The notes: generated by a model from the letters alone, not told the origin. A stretch of DNA of 36,193 nt from Shewanella sp. OPT22 (GCF_004168585.1 NZ_PGVH01000012.1:1-36193), one strand, 5' to 3'; counted from the stretch's first letter, positions 26,296-35,817 are shown. A program made the numbers and translations.

Positions 26296-26382
26296 TGTTT
26301 ATCCTAAAGCATGCATTTACACATAAAGAATAGACAGCGAAATTTAAGGTTAAATTAAAATTTTATGACAGAAGAATGACAA

Positions 26383-26415
26383 CAAAAAAGCCCAAACATA
26401 ATGAAGGTTTGGGCT
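26383..26415 (-). terminator. Terminator of the YjiH-family gene
   Basis: On the minus strand AGCCCAAAC (26415-26407), a 9-base loop, GTTTGGGCT (26397-26389) and six T in all, counting the T that closes the stem. It lies 23 bases after the stop of the gene on that strand. Confidence 0.85.
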
Positions 26416-26438
26416 CGAAGGAATATTGATTTTAATGC

Positions 26439-27797
26439 CTAGAATATCAGGTGTGCAATACCAGAAATAATTGGTAGGGTTACTAATGTTCTTAAAATAA
26501 ATATCATTAATAACTCGAAAAAGTTTACCGGGATTTTACTACCAATAAGCAGCGCACCAACTTCACTCATATAAATTAATTGGCTTACAGACATTGCTGC
26601 GATGATAAAGCGTGTCATTTCTGACTGTATACTCGAAGCTAAGATAGCTGGGAGAAACATATCAGCGAAGCCAACAACAATGGTTTTAGATGCAGCTGTT
26701 GCTTCAGGAATATGCAGCAATTCTAGCAACGGTATAAATGGCATCCCTAAGTATTCAAACAAAGGCGTTTTGTCGGCAACAACAAGCGCGATAGTACCAA
26801 TGGCCATAACTATCGGTAATACCCCAAATACCATATCAATGACGTTTTTAAAGCCTTCTTGAAAGAATTGCTTAACGCTTGGTGCTTGCTCTGCTTTTTT
26901 TAACGCAAGCTCATATCCCCAAGACAGAGAACTGCGTCCAACAGGAACCATATCATCATCTTTTTGACGCTCTTGACCATTGATGAAAATGTCTTTTTTA
27001 CGAGATAGTGGTGGTAGCTTTGGCACAATAATCGCAGCAGCGATTCCCGCCGCGCAAACCGTTAAATAAAACGGGAGAAATAAGTGTTCTAAGCCCACTT
27101 GACCAATTACGACAAGACAAAAAGTAATTGAAACCGCTGAGAACGTTGTTGCTATTACCGCTGCTTCTCTTTGAGTGAAGGTGTTATTTTCATATTGCTT
27201 AGCCGTCATCAATATACCAACACTGCCATCTCCCAGCCATGATGTGATACAGCCGATAGCGCTTCGTCCAGGAAGTTTAAATACTGGTCGCATAATCTTT
27301 GTTAACAACGCACCCGCTATCTCTAATAAACCAAAGCTTAGAAGTAGAGGTAAAAGTAGACCCGCAATCAGAAATACTGAAAATAATACAGGTAATAAGT
27401 CGTGGAAGACCAGCCCGCCAGTGTCAGGTGTTCTCAGCGCTTCAGGACCGAACTCAAAAAAGTTCATTGCAATGAATATAGAGCCTACAGCACGAATAAC
27501 AGTCCAAAACCAATTAGGGTTGAACAGCTCATTCAAAAAATGATTGTCTGTAACTCGTTTGGGTTTGGTCAGCTTGATGAGCAAGGTAACGATACCCATG
27601 CCAATGACAATATAGGCAATCATAGGGAGAGCAATATGCTTAAATTCACTTTGGATTAATTTAGCGGCAACAGCGATAGGAATGGTATAGCTATCACCAT
27701 GTCCAACCGGAGTCATAAATAAAAATAGCCCAAGTAAGGATGGAAGCAAAAAGGTTAGTACCGTTTTGATGTTATGTTTTTGTTTTTTTTCTTCCAC
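26439..27797 (-). CDS. yjiH: YjiH-family membrane protein with gate domains
   Basis: Polytopic inner-membrane protein, about 452 residues, with the nucleoside-recognition 'gate' domain (PF07670-type) seen in YjiH: FLLPSLLGLFLFMTPV, then GLVFHDLLPVLFSVFLIAGLLLPLLLSFGLLEIAGAL, RSAIGCITSWLGDGSVGILMTAKQYE, and late ADMFLPAILASSIQSEMTRFIIAAMSVSQLIYMSEVGALL. The function is unknown; transport of a small solute is likely. GTG at 27797 has GAGG 8 bases upstream and yields a typical N-terminus; a longer form from GTG 27854 lacks a ribosome site but cannot be excluded. No partner gene adjoins. The 199-base gap to the chemoreceptor gene contains its promoter region but nothing distinctive. Confidence 0.78.
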   Translation of the reverse strand: MEEKKQKHNIKTVLTFLLPSLLGLFLFMTPVGHGDSYTIPIAVAAKLIQSEFKHIALPMIAYIVIGMGIVTLLIKLTKPKRVTDNHFLNELFNPNWFWTVIRAVGSIFIAMNFFEFGPEALRTPDTGGLVFHDLLPVLFSVFLIAGLLLPLLLSFGLLEIAGALLTKIMRPVFKLPGRSAIGCITSWLGDGSVGILMTAKQYENNTFTQREAAVIATTFSAVSITFCLVVIGQVGLEHLFLPFYLTVCAAGIAAAIIVPKLPPLSRKKDIFINGQERQKDDDMVPVGRSSLSWGYELALKKAEQAPSVKQFFQEGFKNVIDMVFGVLPIVMAIGTIALVVADKTPLFEYLGMPFIPLLELLHIPEATAASKTIVVGFADMFLPAILASSIQSEMTRFIIAAMSVSQLIYMSEVGALLIGSKIPVNFFELLMIFILRTLVTLPIISGIAHLIF

Positions 27798-28053
27798 AAT
27801 TGAAGCCTCAAAACAAGAATTAAGATTTGGAAGCTGACTTAGATCATCTTCCACTAAATATGCAATCGCCCACTTTTGTTATTTACAGAAGTGAGCGATA
27901 GAGTATGCGTGCAGATTACCGATATAATCTTCAGCTGTAAAATGATTCACCCAGATTTTTACTGTGAGTGAGATATTATTCATAAATTTTGTTTAAATTT
28001 GCATTTTAGCTAGATTGTTAAGGCCCTTTGAAGCTCATTTTGTATAGTTTAAG

Positions 28054-29604
28054 TTAACTAAACGTATCTCTAAGCCCTCGCGCTTTACTTGCGTTGTTAC
28101 TCACGTCAATAGCGGAGCTTTCAATGTGATTTAATGCTTCAACATTTTCTGTGCTTAGCTCAGAAATCTGGTTCATATTACAAGCTAGTTCCGCAACCAC
28201 TTGGTTTTGTTGGCTAGAGGCAACGGCATTTTGCTCTGCAAACTCACTCACTTGTAAGATACCTTGATATACTTCTCCTACTTTATGTGCAGATTGCTGA
28301 ATCGCTTCTGCACAATCGTTAGCTTGCTGTTTTGACTGCTCCATTTGTAATGCCCAATCTTTTAGCATACTGAACATTTTATCAACGCTTTGTGAAATGC
28401 TGCTGGTGGATACTCTCGTGCGGCTCGATAAAGCTCGAACCTCGTCTGCAACCACAGCAAACCCTCGCCCTTGTTCTCCTGCTCTAGCAGCTTCAATTGC
28501 CGCATTCAATGCAAGTAGGTTGGTTTGCTCTGCAATTGCATCAATTTCAGACATTGCGTTGGCGACGTGTTCCGCTTCTTGGTTTAATTGAGCGGCATTA
28601 TTCGCAGCATCTGACACAGCGTGAGATAAAGCCTGAATATGCTCACTGTTTTGCATCATATTTGAATTAGATTCCTGACAGCGTTCGCTTGCTGCATGAA
28701 TTTGTTCAGAGGTTGCTTTTGCATTATCAGTGATTTCATTAATGGTGCATTTGAGTTGTTCGATAGCCGTTGCAACCTGCTCAACTTCTTGCTTTTCTTG
28801 ATCGATACTTTGATGAGCTTGTTGTGTTGTTGTGACGAGCTGTCCTGCGATAGTTTGTAATTGATCTGCCTGATCTTGTGTTCTGCCTAAAATGCTGTGC
28901 ATCTTCGCTTGTTGCAGTAACAACTGAAAACTCAGAATGGAAGAAGTATCGTTTCCGCTGTAGATCAATCGGCTCACTGAATCGAATTCTTGTTGCATTT
29001 CCATTAATCGTTTAGGAATTCGAAAAGCTTCGTCATAAAAAATAGCCAGGTTAAGTCCCATTAATAGGCTACCGGCAATGATGACTGGCCATCCCCAAAA
29101 ATAACCTGTTATCGCTAAACCTAACGTGGCTAAAACACCTGAAAGTATTCTTTTTTGGTTAAGGCTGATTCCATTTTTTAGAGGTTTATTTTGATTAAGT
29201 CTCTTATAGATAGTTTCGGCTTTTGAAATGTATTTTGGCTTAGGCATTGTTCGTACGGATTGAAAACCGATGATACGCCCTTTATCAAATAGAGGTGTCA
29301 CAAAGGCATCAACCCAATAGTAGTGACCTTGCTTCGAGCGATTCTTAACAATACCTCGCCAAGATTTTCCAGACAGAAGTGTTGACCACATTTCTTTAAA
29401 TGCAGCTCTAGGCATATCCGAATGGCGGATAATATTATGAGGCTTACCGATAAGGTCGGCTTCATCGTAACCTGAGATCTCTATAAATCGTTGGTTTACG
29501 TAGGTAATGTTGCCTTGTTTGTCCGTCGTTGAAATTAATTCATCGCCAGAAGCTAGACGAATTTCCCTTTCAGAAGCTTTAAAACTGTTTGTGTTTATAT
29601 CCAT
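28054..29604 (-). CDS. Aer-like PAS-domain chemoreceptor (energy taxis)
   Basis: Methyl-accepting chemotaxis protein of 516 residues. An N-terminal PAS domain (about 15-120) holds the Aer-type FAD-contact set R60, H61, D63 ([13 protein letters not shown]) and W82 ([11 protein letters not shown]). A membrane-anchor region spans about 152-190, with a short central GWP, and no periplasmic domain, as in Aer. The cytoplasmic coiled-coil ends in the highly conserved hairpin tip [38 protein letters not shown] (about 359-397), which binds CheA and CheW. By analogy with E. coli Aer it senses redox state or electron-transport activity. The ribosome site is weak. Vibrios carry several Aer paralogues, so no number is assigned. 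Confidence 0.87.
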   Translation of the reverse strand: MDINTNSFKASEREIRLASGDELISTTDKQGNITYVNQRFIEISGYDEADLIGKPHNIIRHSDMPRAAFKEMWSTLLSGKSWRGIVKNRSKQGHYYWVDAFVTPLFDKGRIIGFQSVRTMPKPKYISKAETIYKRLNQNKPLKNGISLNQKRILSGVLATLGLAITGYFWGWPVIIAGSLLMGLNLAIFYDEAFRIPKRLMEMQQEFDSVSRLIYSGNDTSSILSFQLLLQQAKMHSILGRTQDQADQLQTIAGQLVTTTQQAHQSIDQEKQEVEQVATAIEQLKCTINEITDNAKATSEQIHAASERCQESNSNMMQNSEHIQALSHAVSDAANNAAQLNQEAEHVANAMSEIDAIAEQTNLLALNAAIEAARAGEQGRGFAVVADEVRALSSRTRVSTSSISQSVDKMFSMLKDWALQMEQSKQQANDCAEAIQQSAHKVGEVYQGILQVSEFAEQNAVASSQQNQVVAELACNMNQISELSTENVEALNHIESSAIDVSNNASKARGLRDTFS

Positions 29605-29759
29605 AGTTACTGCAGGCTATTTTTTTATTATTAGAGCTGAAAACGTGCGTATGTTAACACTAACGAAAACGCTAAAGTCGATCTGGGTCAAGTTTTTGTT
29701 GTTACTGATTATCAATTGCGACTATAAATAAGAAAACTGAATTCATAAATGGGTAATTG

Positions 29760-31052
29760 ATGAAGAGAGTGTTAAGTTTGCCAGCGCTAACACTGTTTGG
29801 TTTAGCGTATATGTCACCGTTAGCGGCCTTCGTGACTTATGGAATTGTTTCAAAGCTCACTGTGGGTCACCTATCCACCGCTTATTTAATTACCCTTATC
29901 GCGATTTTATTTACCGCCATCAGTTATGGGAGGATGTCTAAGGCGATACCCGCATCTGGTTCTGCTTATATCTATACAAGAGAGAGCTTTGGGCATTTAG
30001 TCGGTTTTATCGTTGGCTGGACATTGTTGCTTGATTACTTATTTGCCCCCATGATCAGTTATCTCGTGATTGGTATCTATTTACAAGATTACTTCCCGAG
30101 CATAGATAGTGCTGTTTGGATATGCTTATCAGCGGCAATTGTGTGTTTACTTAATTTGCTGGGTATTAAGCTCGTAACCAAAGTCAATTTAGTGCTTGTC
30201 GGATTACAGTTAATTTTTGTTTTGTTGTTTACTGGTTTATCCATAGTCATTTTGCTCAATACTGCTGAACCTATCGATTACTTAAAACCTTTTTATGAAC
30301 CACAAATGAAATTGTCCCTCATTATCAGTGGCGCTGCTATTTTATGCTTATCGTTTTTAGGGTTTGAATCGATATCAACGTTAGCGGAGGAAGCCATTGA
30401 ACCAGAAAAAACCGTTCCAAAAGCAATTATTCTCTGCACTGTCTTCAGTGGATTCCTCTATATTCTTGTTGCGTACTTTGGTCAATTGGTGTTTCCTCAT
30501 TGGCCAGAGAATGCTAACCCAGAAACCGTAAGTTTGAAGCTGGTTACTTTCATTGGAGGAGAACGGTTTAATACGTTTTATATCGTGATGTCAGTTATCG
30601 GTTGTATCTCGTGTGCAATGGCATCATTAGCCAGTGTTAGTCGAGTTTTATATGCAATGGGCAGAAGCAATATATTGCCAAAACAATTCGGATATTTAAG
30701 TAAAACTTACCAAACACCTTGGTTAGCGATCATAGTCGTGTCATTGGCTTCTTTAATCTCGATTGGCATCAGCTTAGAGCTGGCATCGAGCATGATCAGT
30801 TTTGGTGCACTCACCGCTTTTACTTTCGTAAACTTATCGGTAATCAAACATTACTATTTCAAGCTTGAAGAACGACATTGGTTTAAAAATATGTTGATGC
30901 CAATTATAGGGTTCTTATTGACCATATGGTTGTGGTTATCATTGTCGAAAATGTCAATTATTGTTGGACTGTGTTGGTTATGTTTCGGTGGGGTTTATTT
31001 GATCGTTCAGCTCAGGAGAAATATTAATTTTAATATTTCTAACTTTGAATAA
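29760..31052 (+). CDS. APC-family permease, PuuP-like (first of a tandem pair)
   Basis: Amino-acid/polyamine permease of 430 residues with about twelve hydrophobic segments. GLAYMSPLAAFVTYGIV, LFTAISYGRMSKAIPASGSAYIYT, LLDYLFAPMISYLVIGIYL, SFLGFESISTLAEEA and ASVSRVLYAMGRSNILP align with PuuP, the putrescine importer of E. coli, as I recall its sequence. The substrate is inferred only at the level of a small cationic amine or amino acid. ATG 29760 is chosen over the adjoining TTG 29757; the ribosome site (GGGT) is weak. The neighbouring downstream gene is a close paralogue. Divergent from the chemoreceptor gene over 155 bases. Confidence 0.85.
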   Translation: MKRVLSLPALTLFGLAYMSPLAAFVTYGIVSKLTVGHLSTAYLITLIAILFTAISYGRMSKAIPASGSAYIYTRESFGHLVGFIVGWTLLLDYLFAPMISYLVIGIYLQDYFPSIDSAVWICLSAAIVCLLNLLGIKLVTKVNLVLVGLQLIFVLLFTGLSIVILLNTAEPIDYLKPFYEPQMKLSLIISGAAILCLSFLGFESISTLAEEAIEPEKTVPKAIILCTVFSGFLYILVAYFGQLVFPHWPENANPETVSLKLVTFIGGERFNTFYIVMSVIGCISCAMASLASVSRVLYAMGRSNILPKQFGYLSKTYQTPWLAIIVVSLASLISIGISLELASSMISFGALTAFTFVNLSVIKHYYFKLEERHWFKNMLMPIIGFLLTIWLWLSLSKMSIIVGLCWLCFGGVYLIVQLRRNINFNISNFE

Positions 31053-31159
31053 GAAAAACTGACCATCTAACTCAAAATGAATATTTGCTAATTATTACAG
31101 CCTGACTATGTTAACGATATAAGAGAAAATTTTTTCTCATAAATTCCTAGGTTGGTGCT

Positions 31160-32461
31160 ATGAAAAGAGTCCTGAGCGTAACGGATTTAACGGTTGCAGG
31201 TATTGCTTACATGACGCCAGTAACGGTTTTTACCACCTATGGGATTGTAACTGTTGGGACCGATGGACATGTTGCTGCGGCCTATTTAGTGACATTGTGT
31301 GTCATCATGTTTACTGCAGTAAGCTATGCAAGGATGTCGAAAGCGATTCCAGCTTCAGGTTCTGCTTATACTTACGTCAGCCATACCTTTGGTGGTGGTT
31401 TAGCATTCATCGTTGCTTGGGCGTTGTTGTTAGATTATATTTTACTGCCAATGGTTAATTATTTGGTTATTGGTTTATATCTTCCTGAATACTTATCTTT
31501 TCTTCCAAGTGCATTTTGGATTATTGCTAGCATCGTTGTAGTAACCGTTCTAAATTTTTTAGGTATAAAGCTCGTCACGAGAGTAAATGTCATTTTGATT
31601 GGGCTGCAAATACTGTTTATTATCATTTTTTGTGCCTTAGCCATCAATGATCTCTCAATTTCAGGTCAACAAATTGATTATCTCGCCCCATTTTATTCTT
31701 CAAATATGAATACATCAGCTGTTGTTGGTGGGGCAGCAATTTTAAGTTTCTCCTTTCTAGGATTTGATTCTGTTTCTACTTTGGCTGATGAAGCTAAACA
31801 TCCTAAAAAAGACGTGCCACGAGGCATTATCTATTGCACGTTAGTTTGTGGCGTTTTGTATGTCATTGTCGCTTATTTAGGGCAGTTGGTTTTTCCTAAT
31901 TGGCATCTGTTTAATGGTCCTGATACTGCAAGTTTACAATTAAATCAGACCATAGGTGGTATGCACTTAAATGAGCTCTATATTTTTATTTATATGTTTG
32001 GTTTATTTGCAAGTGCACTTGCTTCACAAGCAAGCGTTAGTCGAATTTTATATTCAATGGGAAAGAGTGGGGCGTTGCCTAAAGTTTTGTCATTGCAAAA
32101 TAAAAAGTATGGAACACCAACGTTCGCGATTTTACTGGTGTCATTTGTTTCATTAAGCGCATTGTCTTTGAGTTTAGAATTAGCCTCAAGCATTATAAGC
32201 TTTGGTGCCTTAGTTGCCTTTTCCTTTGTGAACCTCTCTGTGATCAAACATTTTTATATCGATAATCAGCAACGGCAGTTAATAAAAAATGGAATTGTGC
32301 CTTTCATTGGTTTTTTAATGACATTATGGTTGTGGACGCAGCTATCAGGACAAGCTTTCGAAGTAGGTTTACTTTGGTGCATGTTCGGAGTCGTATATTT
32401 ACTTGCATTAACTAAGTGGTTTTCAGTTAGAGCCCCCAAAGCAAAACTTGAGGGCCAGTAA
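31160..32461 (+). CDS. APC-family permease, PuuP-like (second of a tandem pair)
   Basis: Paralogue of the preceding gene, 433 residues, with the same landmarks in the same positions: GIAYMTPVTVFTTYGIVTVGTDGH, MFTAVSYARMSKAIPASGSAYTYV, LLDYILLPMVNYLVIGLYL, SFLGFDSVSTLADEAKHPKKDVP, ASVSRILYSMGKSGALP and ELASSIISFGALVAFSFVNLSVIKH. It is nearer to PuuP at the N-terminus (TPVTVF; TDGH) than its neighbour. The pair probably arose by gene duplication. The 107-base gap between them holds a weak GAGAAAA/TTTTCTC hairpin (31123-31138). No polyamine catabolic enzyme is encoded nearby. It ends 18 bases before the convergent ubiV stop with no clear terminator. Confidence 0.85.
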   Translation: MKRVLSVTDLTVAGIAYMTPVTVFTTYGIVTVGTDGHVAAAYLVTLCVIMFTAVSYARMSKAIPASGSAYTYVSHTFGGGLAFIVAWALLLDYILLPMVNYLVIGLYLPEYLSFLPSAFWIIASIVVVTVLNFLGIKLVTRVNVILIGLQILFIIIFCALAINDLSISGQQIDYLAPFYSSNMNTSAVVGGAAILSFSFLGFDSVSTLADEAKHPKKDVPRGIIYCTLVCGVLYVIVAYLGQLVFPNWHLFNGPDTASLQLNQTIGGMHLNELYIFIYMFGLFASALASQASVSRILYSMGKSGALPKVLSLQNKKYGTPTFAILLVSFVSLSALSLSLELASSIISFGALVAFSFVNLSVIKHFYIDNQQRQLIKNGIVPFIGFLMTLWLWTQLSGQAFEVGLLWCMFGVVYLLALTKWFSVRAPKAKLEGQ

Positions 32462-32478
32462 ATGCTTTTTACTTTATA

Positions 32479-33333
32479 TTAATTGTTTTCAAATCCGGCT
32501 TCGCCGTGCCAATAGCCATTACATGGATTAGCTGGGGTCGGAATAGGCTGACGAGCAATCAATGCTTCAGCAATTTCAATAGTATTTTTTCCTGTTGGTG
32601 AAACTCTAAAGTGAGTCACCCCCATTTGTCTCATTACTTCAATTTCACGGCTTAAGTCTGTACATGCAGCAGCTTGAGTTTGAATGCCATTGAGACGCAA
32701 TAATGGCTCATCTTCCTGAGTTTGTGCGAGCAATCCTTTTGGATACTCAATACACACTGTTTCACAATTATCTTTAGCTATACCTTTATGTCTTGCAGTA
32801 AAGCAACGAGCAGAGTACGCCAAAGGTGAATGACCATAACCAAAAACTTCAATACCAAAAGGCAATTTACCTTCATAGGAGTCAATGACCTTGTTGAGCC
32901 AATCTTTAGATAACTCGACAGGCATGACGAAGCGTTCCATCCCCCAACTTTGCATTTTACATAAACTGGATAAGTTATAGTTGTTGATACTTGGGCCACA
33001 CACAAAGGGAATATTATTTTCTTTTGCTACATAAACTGCAGCGACATCGTTCGCTTCAATTTTAAAGCCGCAAGTTTCAATTTGACGCTTTAACTCAGTA
33101 TATTCAGAAGGTGTTTCCAATAAGGCTAATGTTGAGAGGTAAACTTCTTTGCCAGCCTCTTTTAGCATTGTTGCAAGTTCAAGGTAGTCCTTAAATTTGA
33201 GTTCTCGGCGACGTGTACAAACCGCCTCTCCCAAGTAAACTACTGGAATATTACTTTCTGCTACTTGACGGTAGAAATCGAATACTCGCTCTTTTGACCA
33301 AAAATAAAGAAGTGGTCCTAAACTGATTTGCAT
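32479..33333 (-). CDS. ubiV: Ubiquinone biosynthesis protein UbiV
   Basis: U32-peptidase-family protein of 284 residues that with UbiU forms the O2-independent hydroxylase system of ubiquinone synthesis. Four cysteines that bind a 4Fe-4S cluster in E. coli UbiV (C39, C180, C193, C197) have counterparts here at C39, C177, C190 and C194 (GEAVCTRRRE; SARCF; DNCETVC). SLGPLLYFW, YLGEAVCTRR and FGYGHSPLAYSARC are family motifs. AGAGGA stands 8 bases before the ATG. It starts 24 bases after the ubiU stop; the two form an operon on the minus strand. Confidence 0.92.
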   Translation of the reverse strand: MQISLGPLLYFWSKERVFDFYRQVAESNIPVVYLGEAVCTRRRELKFKDYLELATMLKEAGKEVYLSTLALLETPSEYTELKRQIETCGFKIEANDVAAVYVAKENNIPFVCGPSINNYNLSSLCKMQSWGMERFVMPVELSKDWLNKVIDSYEGKLPFGIEVFGYGHSPLAYSARCFTARHKGIAKDNCETVCIEYPKGLLAQTQEDEPLLRLNGIQTQAAACTDLSREIEVMRQMGVTHFRVSPTGKNTIEIAEALIARQPIPTPANPCNGYWHGEAGFENN

Positions 33334-33357
33334 TTATTAATTCCTCTACTTTATGAC

Positions 33358-34359
33358 TTACTGCCAAGTTCTCTCATAAGCGCCAAGCGTCGTCGTTTGG
33401 CCCTCTGATACTTTGTCTAAAGCTGCGTTCCATTCACATTGTGTTTCGTAACTGGCAGGATTATTAAGGTAAGTATCAATCGCATTACGCCAAACTCGGG
33501 TTACTTGCTCCACATAAGCAGGGCTACGTTGTCGCCCCTCAATCTTTAATGAAACGATTCCAGCTTTTCCTAGTTCAGGGAGCAAAGACAGTGTGTTTAA
33601 GCTGGTGGGAGATTCCAGCATATATTCTGTATCACCATTATCTTCAGCGACATACTTACCTTTACAGACAACGGGGTACCCCATCTGCTCGTCTTTACCT
33701 GATTTATCAATGAGGACGTTATTAAGTTTGGTTAACTGTTGACCGTCTTTTTCTTCCCAACGAACATGTTGTGCAGGTGAACAGCTACCACCGGTATTAG
33801 GTGATTGGCCCGTCACATAAGAGGAAAGATGACAACGACCTTCAGCCATAATGCACAAACTACCAAAAGCAAATACTTCAAGATCAACAGGTGAAACTTT
33901 CGCAAGATCTCGAACTTGCTTCATTGAAAGCACTCTGGGTAGAACCGCTCGTTCAATGTTGAACTCTTCTTTATACAAACTTAAAGCACCTACATTGGTG
34001 GCACTCGCTTGAACTGAAAGATGCAACGGAAGTTGTGGATGTCGACTGTGAGCATAATCAAGCAGAGATAGGTCGGCCATGATTAAGGCGTCAGCACCTA
34101 AATCAGCAGCCATATCGATAGCTTGATACCAGCGGGATTCTTCTGTCGGTTTGGGAAAGGTGTTAATCGTTAGAAATATTTTTTTACCCTGAGTCTTAGC
34201 AATAGATACGGCTTGCTGTAGCTTTTTAGGACTAAAGTTCAACCCTGCAAAAGAGCGAGCATTGGTATCATCTTTTAAGCCTAAGTAAACCGCATCTGCC
34301 CCTGCATTAAATGCGGTTTTTAGTGCCGCTAAATTTCCGGCTGGACAAAGCAATTCCAT
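33358..34359 (-). CDS. ubiU: Ubiquinone biosynthesis protein UbiU
   Basis: U32-family partner of UbiV, 333 residues. The 4Fe-4S ligands C169, C176, C193 and C232 are at exactly the positions reported for E. coli UbiU (GSLCIMAEGRCHLSSY; GGSCSPAQH; YPVVCKGKY). The N-terminus MELLCPAGNLAALKTAF and the LGLKDDTNARSFAGLNF segment are family hallmarks. UbiUV carries out ring hydroxylations without oxygen during anaerobic growth. First gene of the ubiUV operon, divergent from ubiT across 132 bases that contain an FNR-like site. Confidence 0.94.
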   Translation of the reverse strand: MELLCPAGNLAALKTAFNAGADAVYLGLKDDTNARSFAGLNFSPKKLQQAVSIAKTQGKKIFLTINTFPKPTEESRWYQAIDMAADLGADALIMADLSLLDYAHSRHPQLPLHLSVQASATNVGALSLYKEEFNIERAVLPRVLSMKQVRDLAKVSPVDLEVFAFGSLCIMAEGRCHLSSYVTGQSPNTGGSCSPAQHVRWEEKDGQQLTKLNNVLIDKSGKDEQMGYPVVCKGKYVAEDNGDTEYMLESPTSLNTLSLLPELGKAGIVSLKIEGRQRSPAYVEQVTRVWRNAIDTYLNNPASYETQCEWNAALDKVSEGQTTTLGAYERTWQ

Positions 34360-34390
34360 AGTAAATTTCTCAAGTATTAATTTTGATCGA

Positions 34391-34460
34391 AGTTTACTGA
34401 TATTTGTTTTACCAAGAATTGATGTAGAACAGGTTTAAAGTGATAAAGCTTGATTAGAAT
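34391..34460. promoter_or_regulatory. Divergent ubiU/ubiT promoters with one central FNR-like site
   Basis: TTGAT-gtag-AACAG (34419-34432) matches TTGAT-N4-ATCAA at eight of ten positions. On the plus side TAGAAT (34455-34460) is a -10 candidate, giving a start near 34467. On the minus side TAAACT (34396-34391) gives a start near 34384. The site centre, 34425.5, is then about 41.5 bases from both starts, the class II activator position, with a leader near 25 bases each way. The spacing is seen; FNR binding is inferred. Confidence 0.5.
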
Positions 34461-34491
34461 ACTGTGATATTAAAACTTAAGGTGAACGAAA

Positions 34492-35001
34492 ATGTTTGCG
34501 AAGATCCCTGCTCCAGCAGCAAAACATATTCTAAATAAAGTACCCACAGTGGCTCAAGTGAGTTTAGCTGTTATTCCTTTCTCATTTAAGGCTAAAGCAA
34601 TCACTGAATTGTTGAAGGTGATGTTTAAAGAGCAAATGGAAGATGAAGAACTAGAATTTCTGAAAGATAAGTGGGTAAGAATTGAAGTAAAAGATTTCAA
34701 TTTAAGATTTGAAGTAAGTTTTGATGTGCAGTGGAGAGTACGAGAGCCACTAAAAGCTGATGTTACTTTTTCGGCTGACTCTGCTTCACTTATTAAAGTC
34801 GCTGCAGCGAAAGAAGATCCAGATACACTTTTCTTCCAGCGTCAGTTACAAATTGAAGGTGATACAGAACTTGGCTTAGAAGTAAAAAACTTACTCTTGA
34901 GTATTGAACTGGACGAGATGCCAAAGCTAATGAAAGCATCTGTCGATAAGCTTGCTTATACCGTAGAAGTTCTTGAAACAAAAAGTCGACAAATAGCATA
35001 A
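34492..35001 (+). CDS. ubiT: Ubiquinone biosynthesis accessory factor UbiT (SCP2 domain)
   Basis: 169-residue protein with an SCP2 lipid-binding domain (about 50-150: VRIEVKDFNLRFEVSFD, ADVTFSADSASLIKVAAAKEDPDTLFFQRQLQIEGDTELGLEVKNLL). UbiT is required for O2-independent ubiquinone synthesis together with UbiU and UbiV, and takes the role of UbiJ, binding the hydrophobic intermediates. AAGGTGA lies 7 bases before ATG 34492. Divergent from ubiUV, as in other gammaproteobacteria, and probably under shared oxygen control. Confidence 0.9.
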   Translation: MFAKIPAPAAKHILNKVPTVAQVSLAVIPFSFKAKAITELLKVMFKEQMEDEELEFLKDKWVRIEVKDFNLRFEVSFDVQWRVREPLKADVTFSADSASLIKVAAAKEDPDTLFFQRQLQIEGDTELGLEVKNLLLSIELDEMPKLMKASVDKLAYTVEVLETKSRQIA

Positions 35002-35024
35002 TAAATTAAGAGTAAGAAACGATA

Positions 35025-35047
35025 ATAGCTACTGCGTAGCTATTTTT
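35025..35047 (+). terminator. Rho-independent terminator of ubiT
   Basis: ATAGCTAC (35025-35032), loop TGC, GTAGCTAT (35036-35043) and five T (35043-35047), 24 bases after the ubiT stop. Confidence 0.85.
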
Positions 35048-35192
35048 GACAATCCCAGCAAATAGTGCGGAGATGACATCTCAGTACTTACTCGATTAGA
35101 TTTTACTTTCAAATCTGCCGATTCAGTGAAGAATGAAAATTAGGTGACCTTTAATACTTTCCTTGAGCCAAGATTCTCTGAACCTTCAAGCG

Positions 35193-35615
35193 CTATTCTT
35201 TACAAAAAGCATCTATTCGTTGTTGTTCTTGCTTAATAGATGCTTGTCTTTGTTCCTCTGTTAAAGCAACAGGCTCTTTGGAGTTATTTGTTTGTTGGAG
35301 TAAACGAGTATGAGTTTGTAGTAACTTTAAATTATGAGTTGCACGGCTACAGACTTCCTTTGACTGAAGCGAGTTAGATATGTCCGTATTTACAGCCTGT
35401 TCTTGGGCATCTTCTTTTAAACGCTTAGGCACTACCGTACCAATCTTCTCCGGCCGTAGTGTTTTAGCGTCAATTTGTTCTGATTTAACGCCAGTTGGCT
35501 CCTGATTGCTGTAGTGGGTAACGCCATTATTATCTACCCACTTATATATATAAGTAATATTAGCTGACGTTCCGCTCAAAATGCCTGAGAGTAAAATATA
35601 AGTGGAAAGGGCCAT
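35193..35615 (-). CDS. DUF4124-domain periplasmic protein
   Basis: 140 residues. The N-terminus MALSTYILLSGILSGTSA is a signal peptide, followed by YIYKWVDNNGVTHYSNQEPTG, the DUF4124 signature (an aromatic-rich K-W-x-D-x-x-G-x-x-H-Y-S motif). The rest is hydrophilic and helical, ending in a Gln/Glu-rich coiled-coil-like tail with two Cys (VCSR, DAFCKE). The function is unknown for the family. ATG 35615 has AGGAG about 6 bases upstream; TTG 35618 is less likely. No partner gene adjoins; it is divergent from the rRNA promoter region. Confidence 0.8.
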   Translation of the reverse strand: MALSTYILLSGILSGTSANITYIYKWVDNNGVTHYSNQEPTGVKSEQIDAKTLRPEKIGTVVPKRLKEDAQEQAVNTDISNSLQSKEVCSRATHNLKLLQTHTRLLQQTNNSKEPVALTEEQRQASIKQEQQRIDAFCKE

Positions 35616-35752
35616 CAATAGCTCCTAATCTAAAGTTTCTATATTCATAATGTAGCTAAATATCAGATAAAACTAAATAAAATCTTAGCCTTAGAAGTGG
35701 TTTTACAATGAGAAATACCACTAACATTAATTTTTATTAATAAAAAACCTAG

Positions 35753-35817
35753 TTAACTCATAAGGTTAGTTGTGTATAATGGCTGTCCGCCTCGATTGAA
35801 GTTGTATGTCAGAGGCG
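35753..35817 (+). promoter_or_regulatory. Extra upstream promoter-like site before the rRNA promoters
   Basis: TTAACT (35753-35758), 16 bases, then a perfect TATAAT (35775-35780). The predicted transcript would begin near 35787 with CGCCTC (35788-35793), which can pair with GAGGCG (35812-35817). It may be a third rRNA promoter or start a short RNA of its own. The rest of the 35619-35853 stretch is AT-rich and shows no gene. Confidence 0.45.

Noticed and set aside
27175-27543. Plus-strand reading frame of 122 codons inside the YjiH-family gene
   Set aside because: Antisense shadow of a conserved membrane protein; low-complexity composition and no supporting signals.
31123-31138. GAGAAAA/TTTTCTC hairpin between the two permease genes as a terminator
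   Set aside because: AT-rich 7-bp stem with the T-run inside the stem rather than after it; too weak to call.
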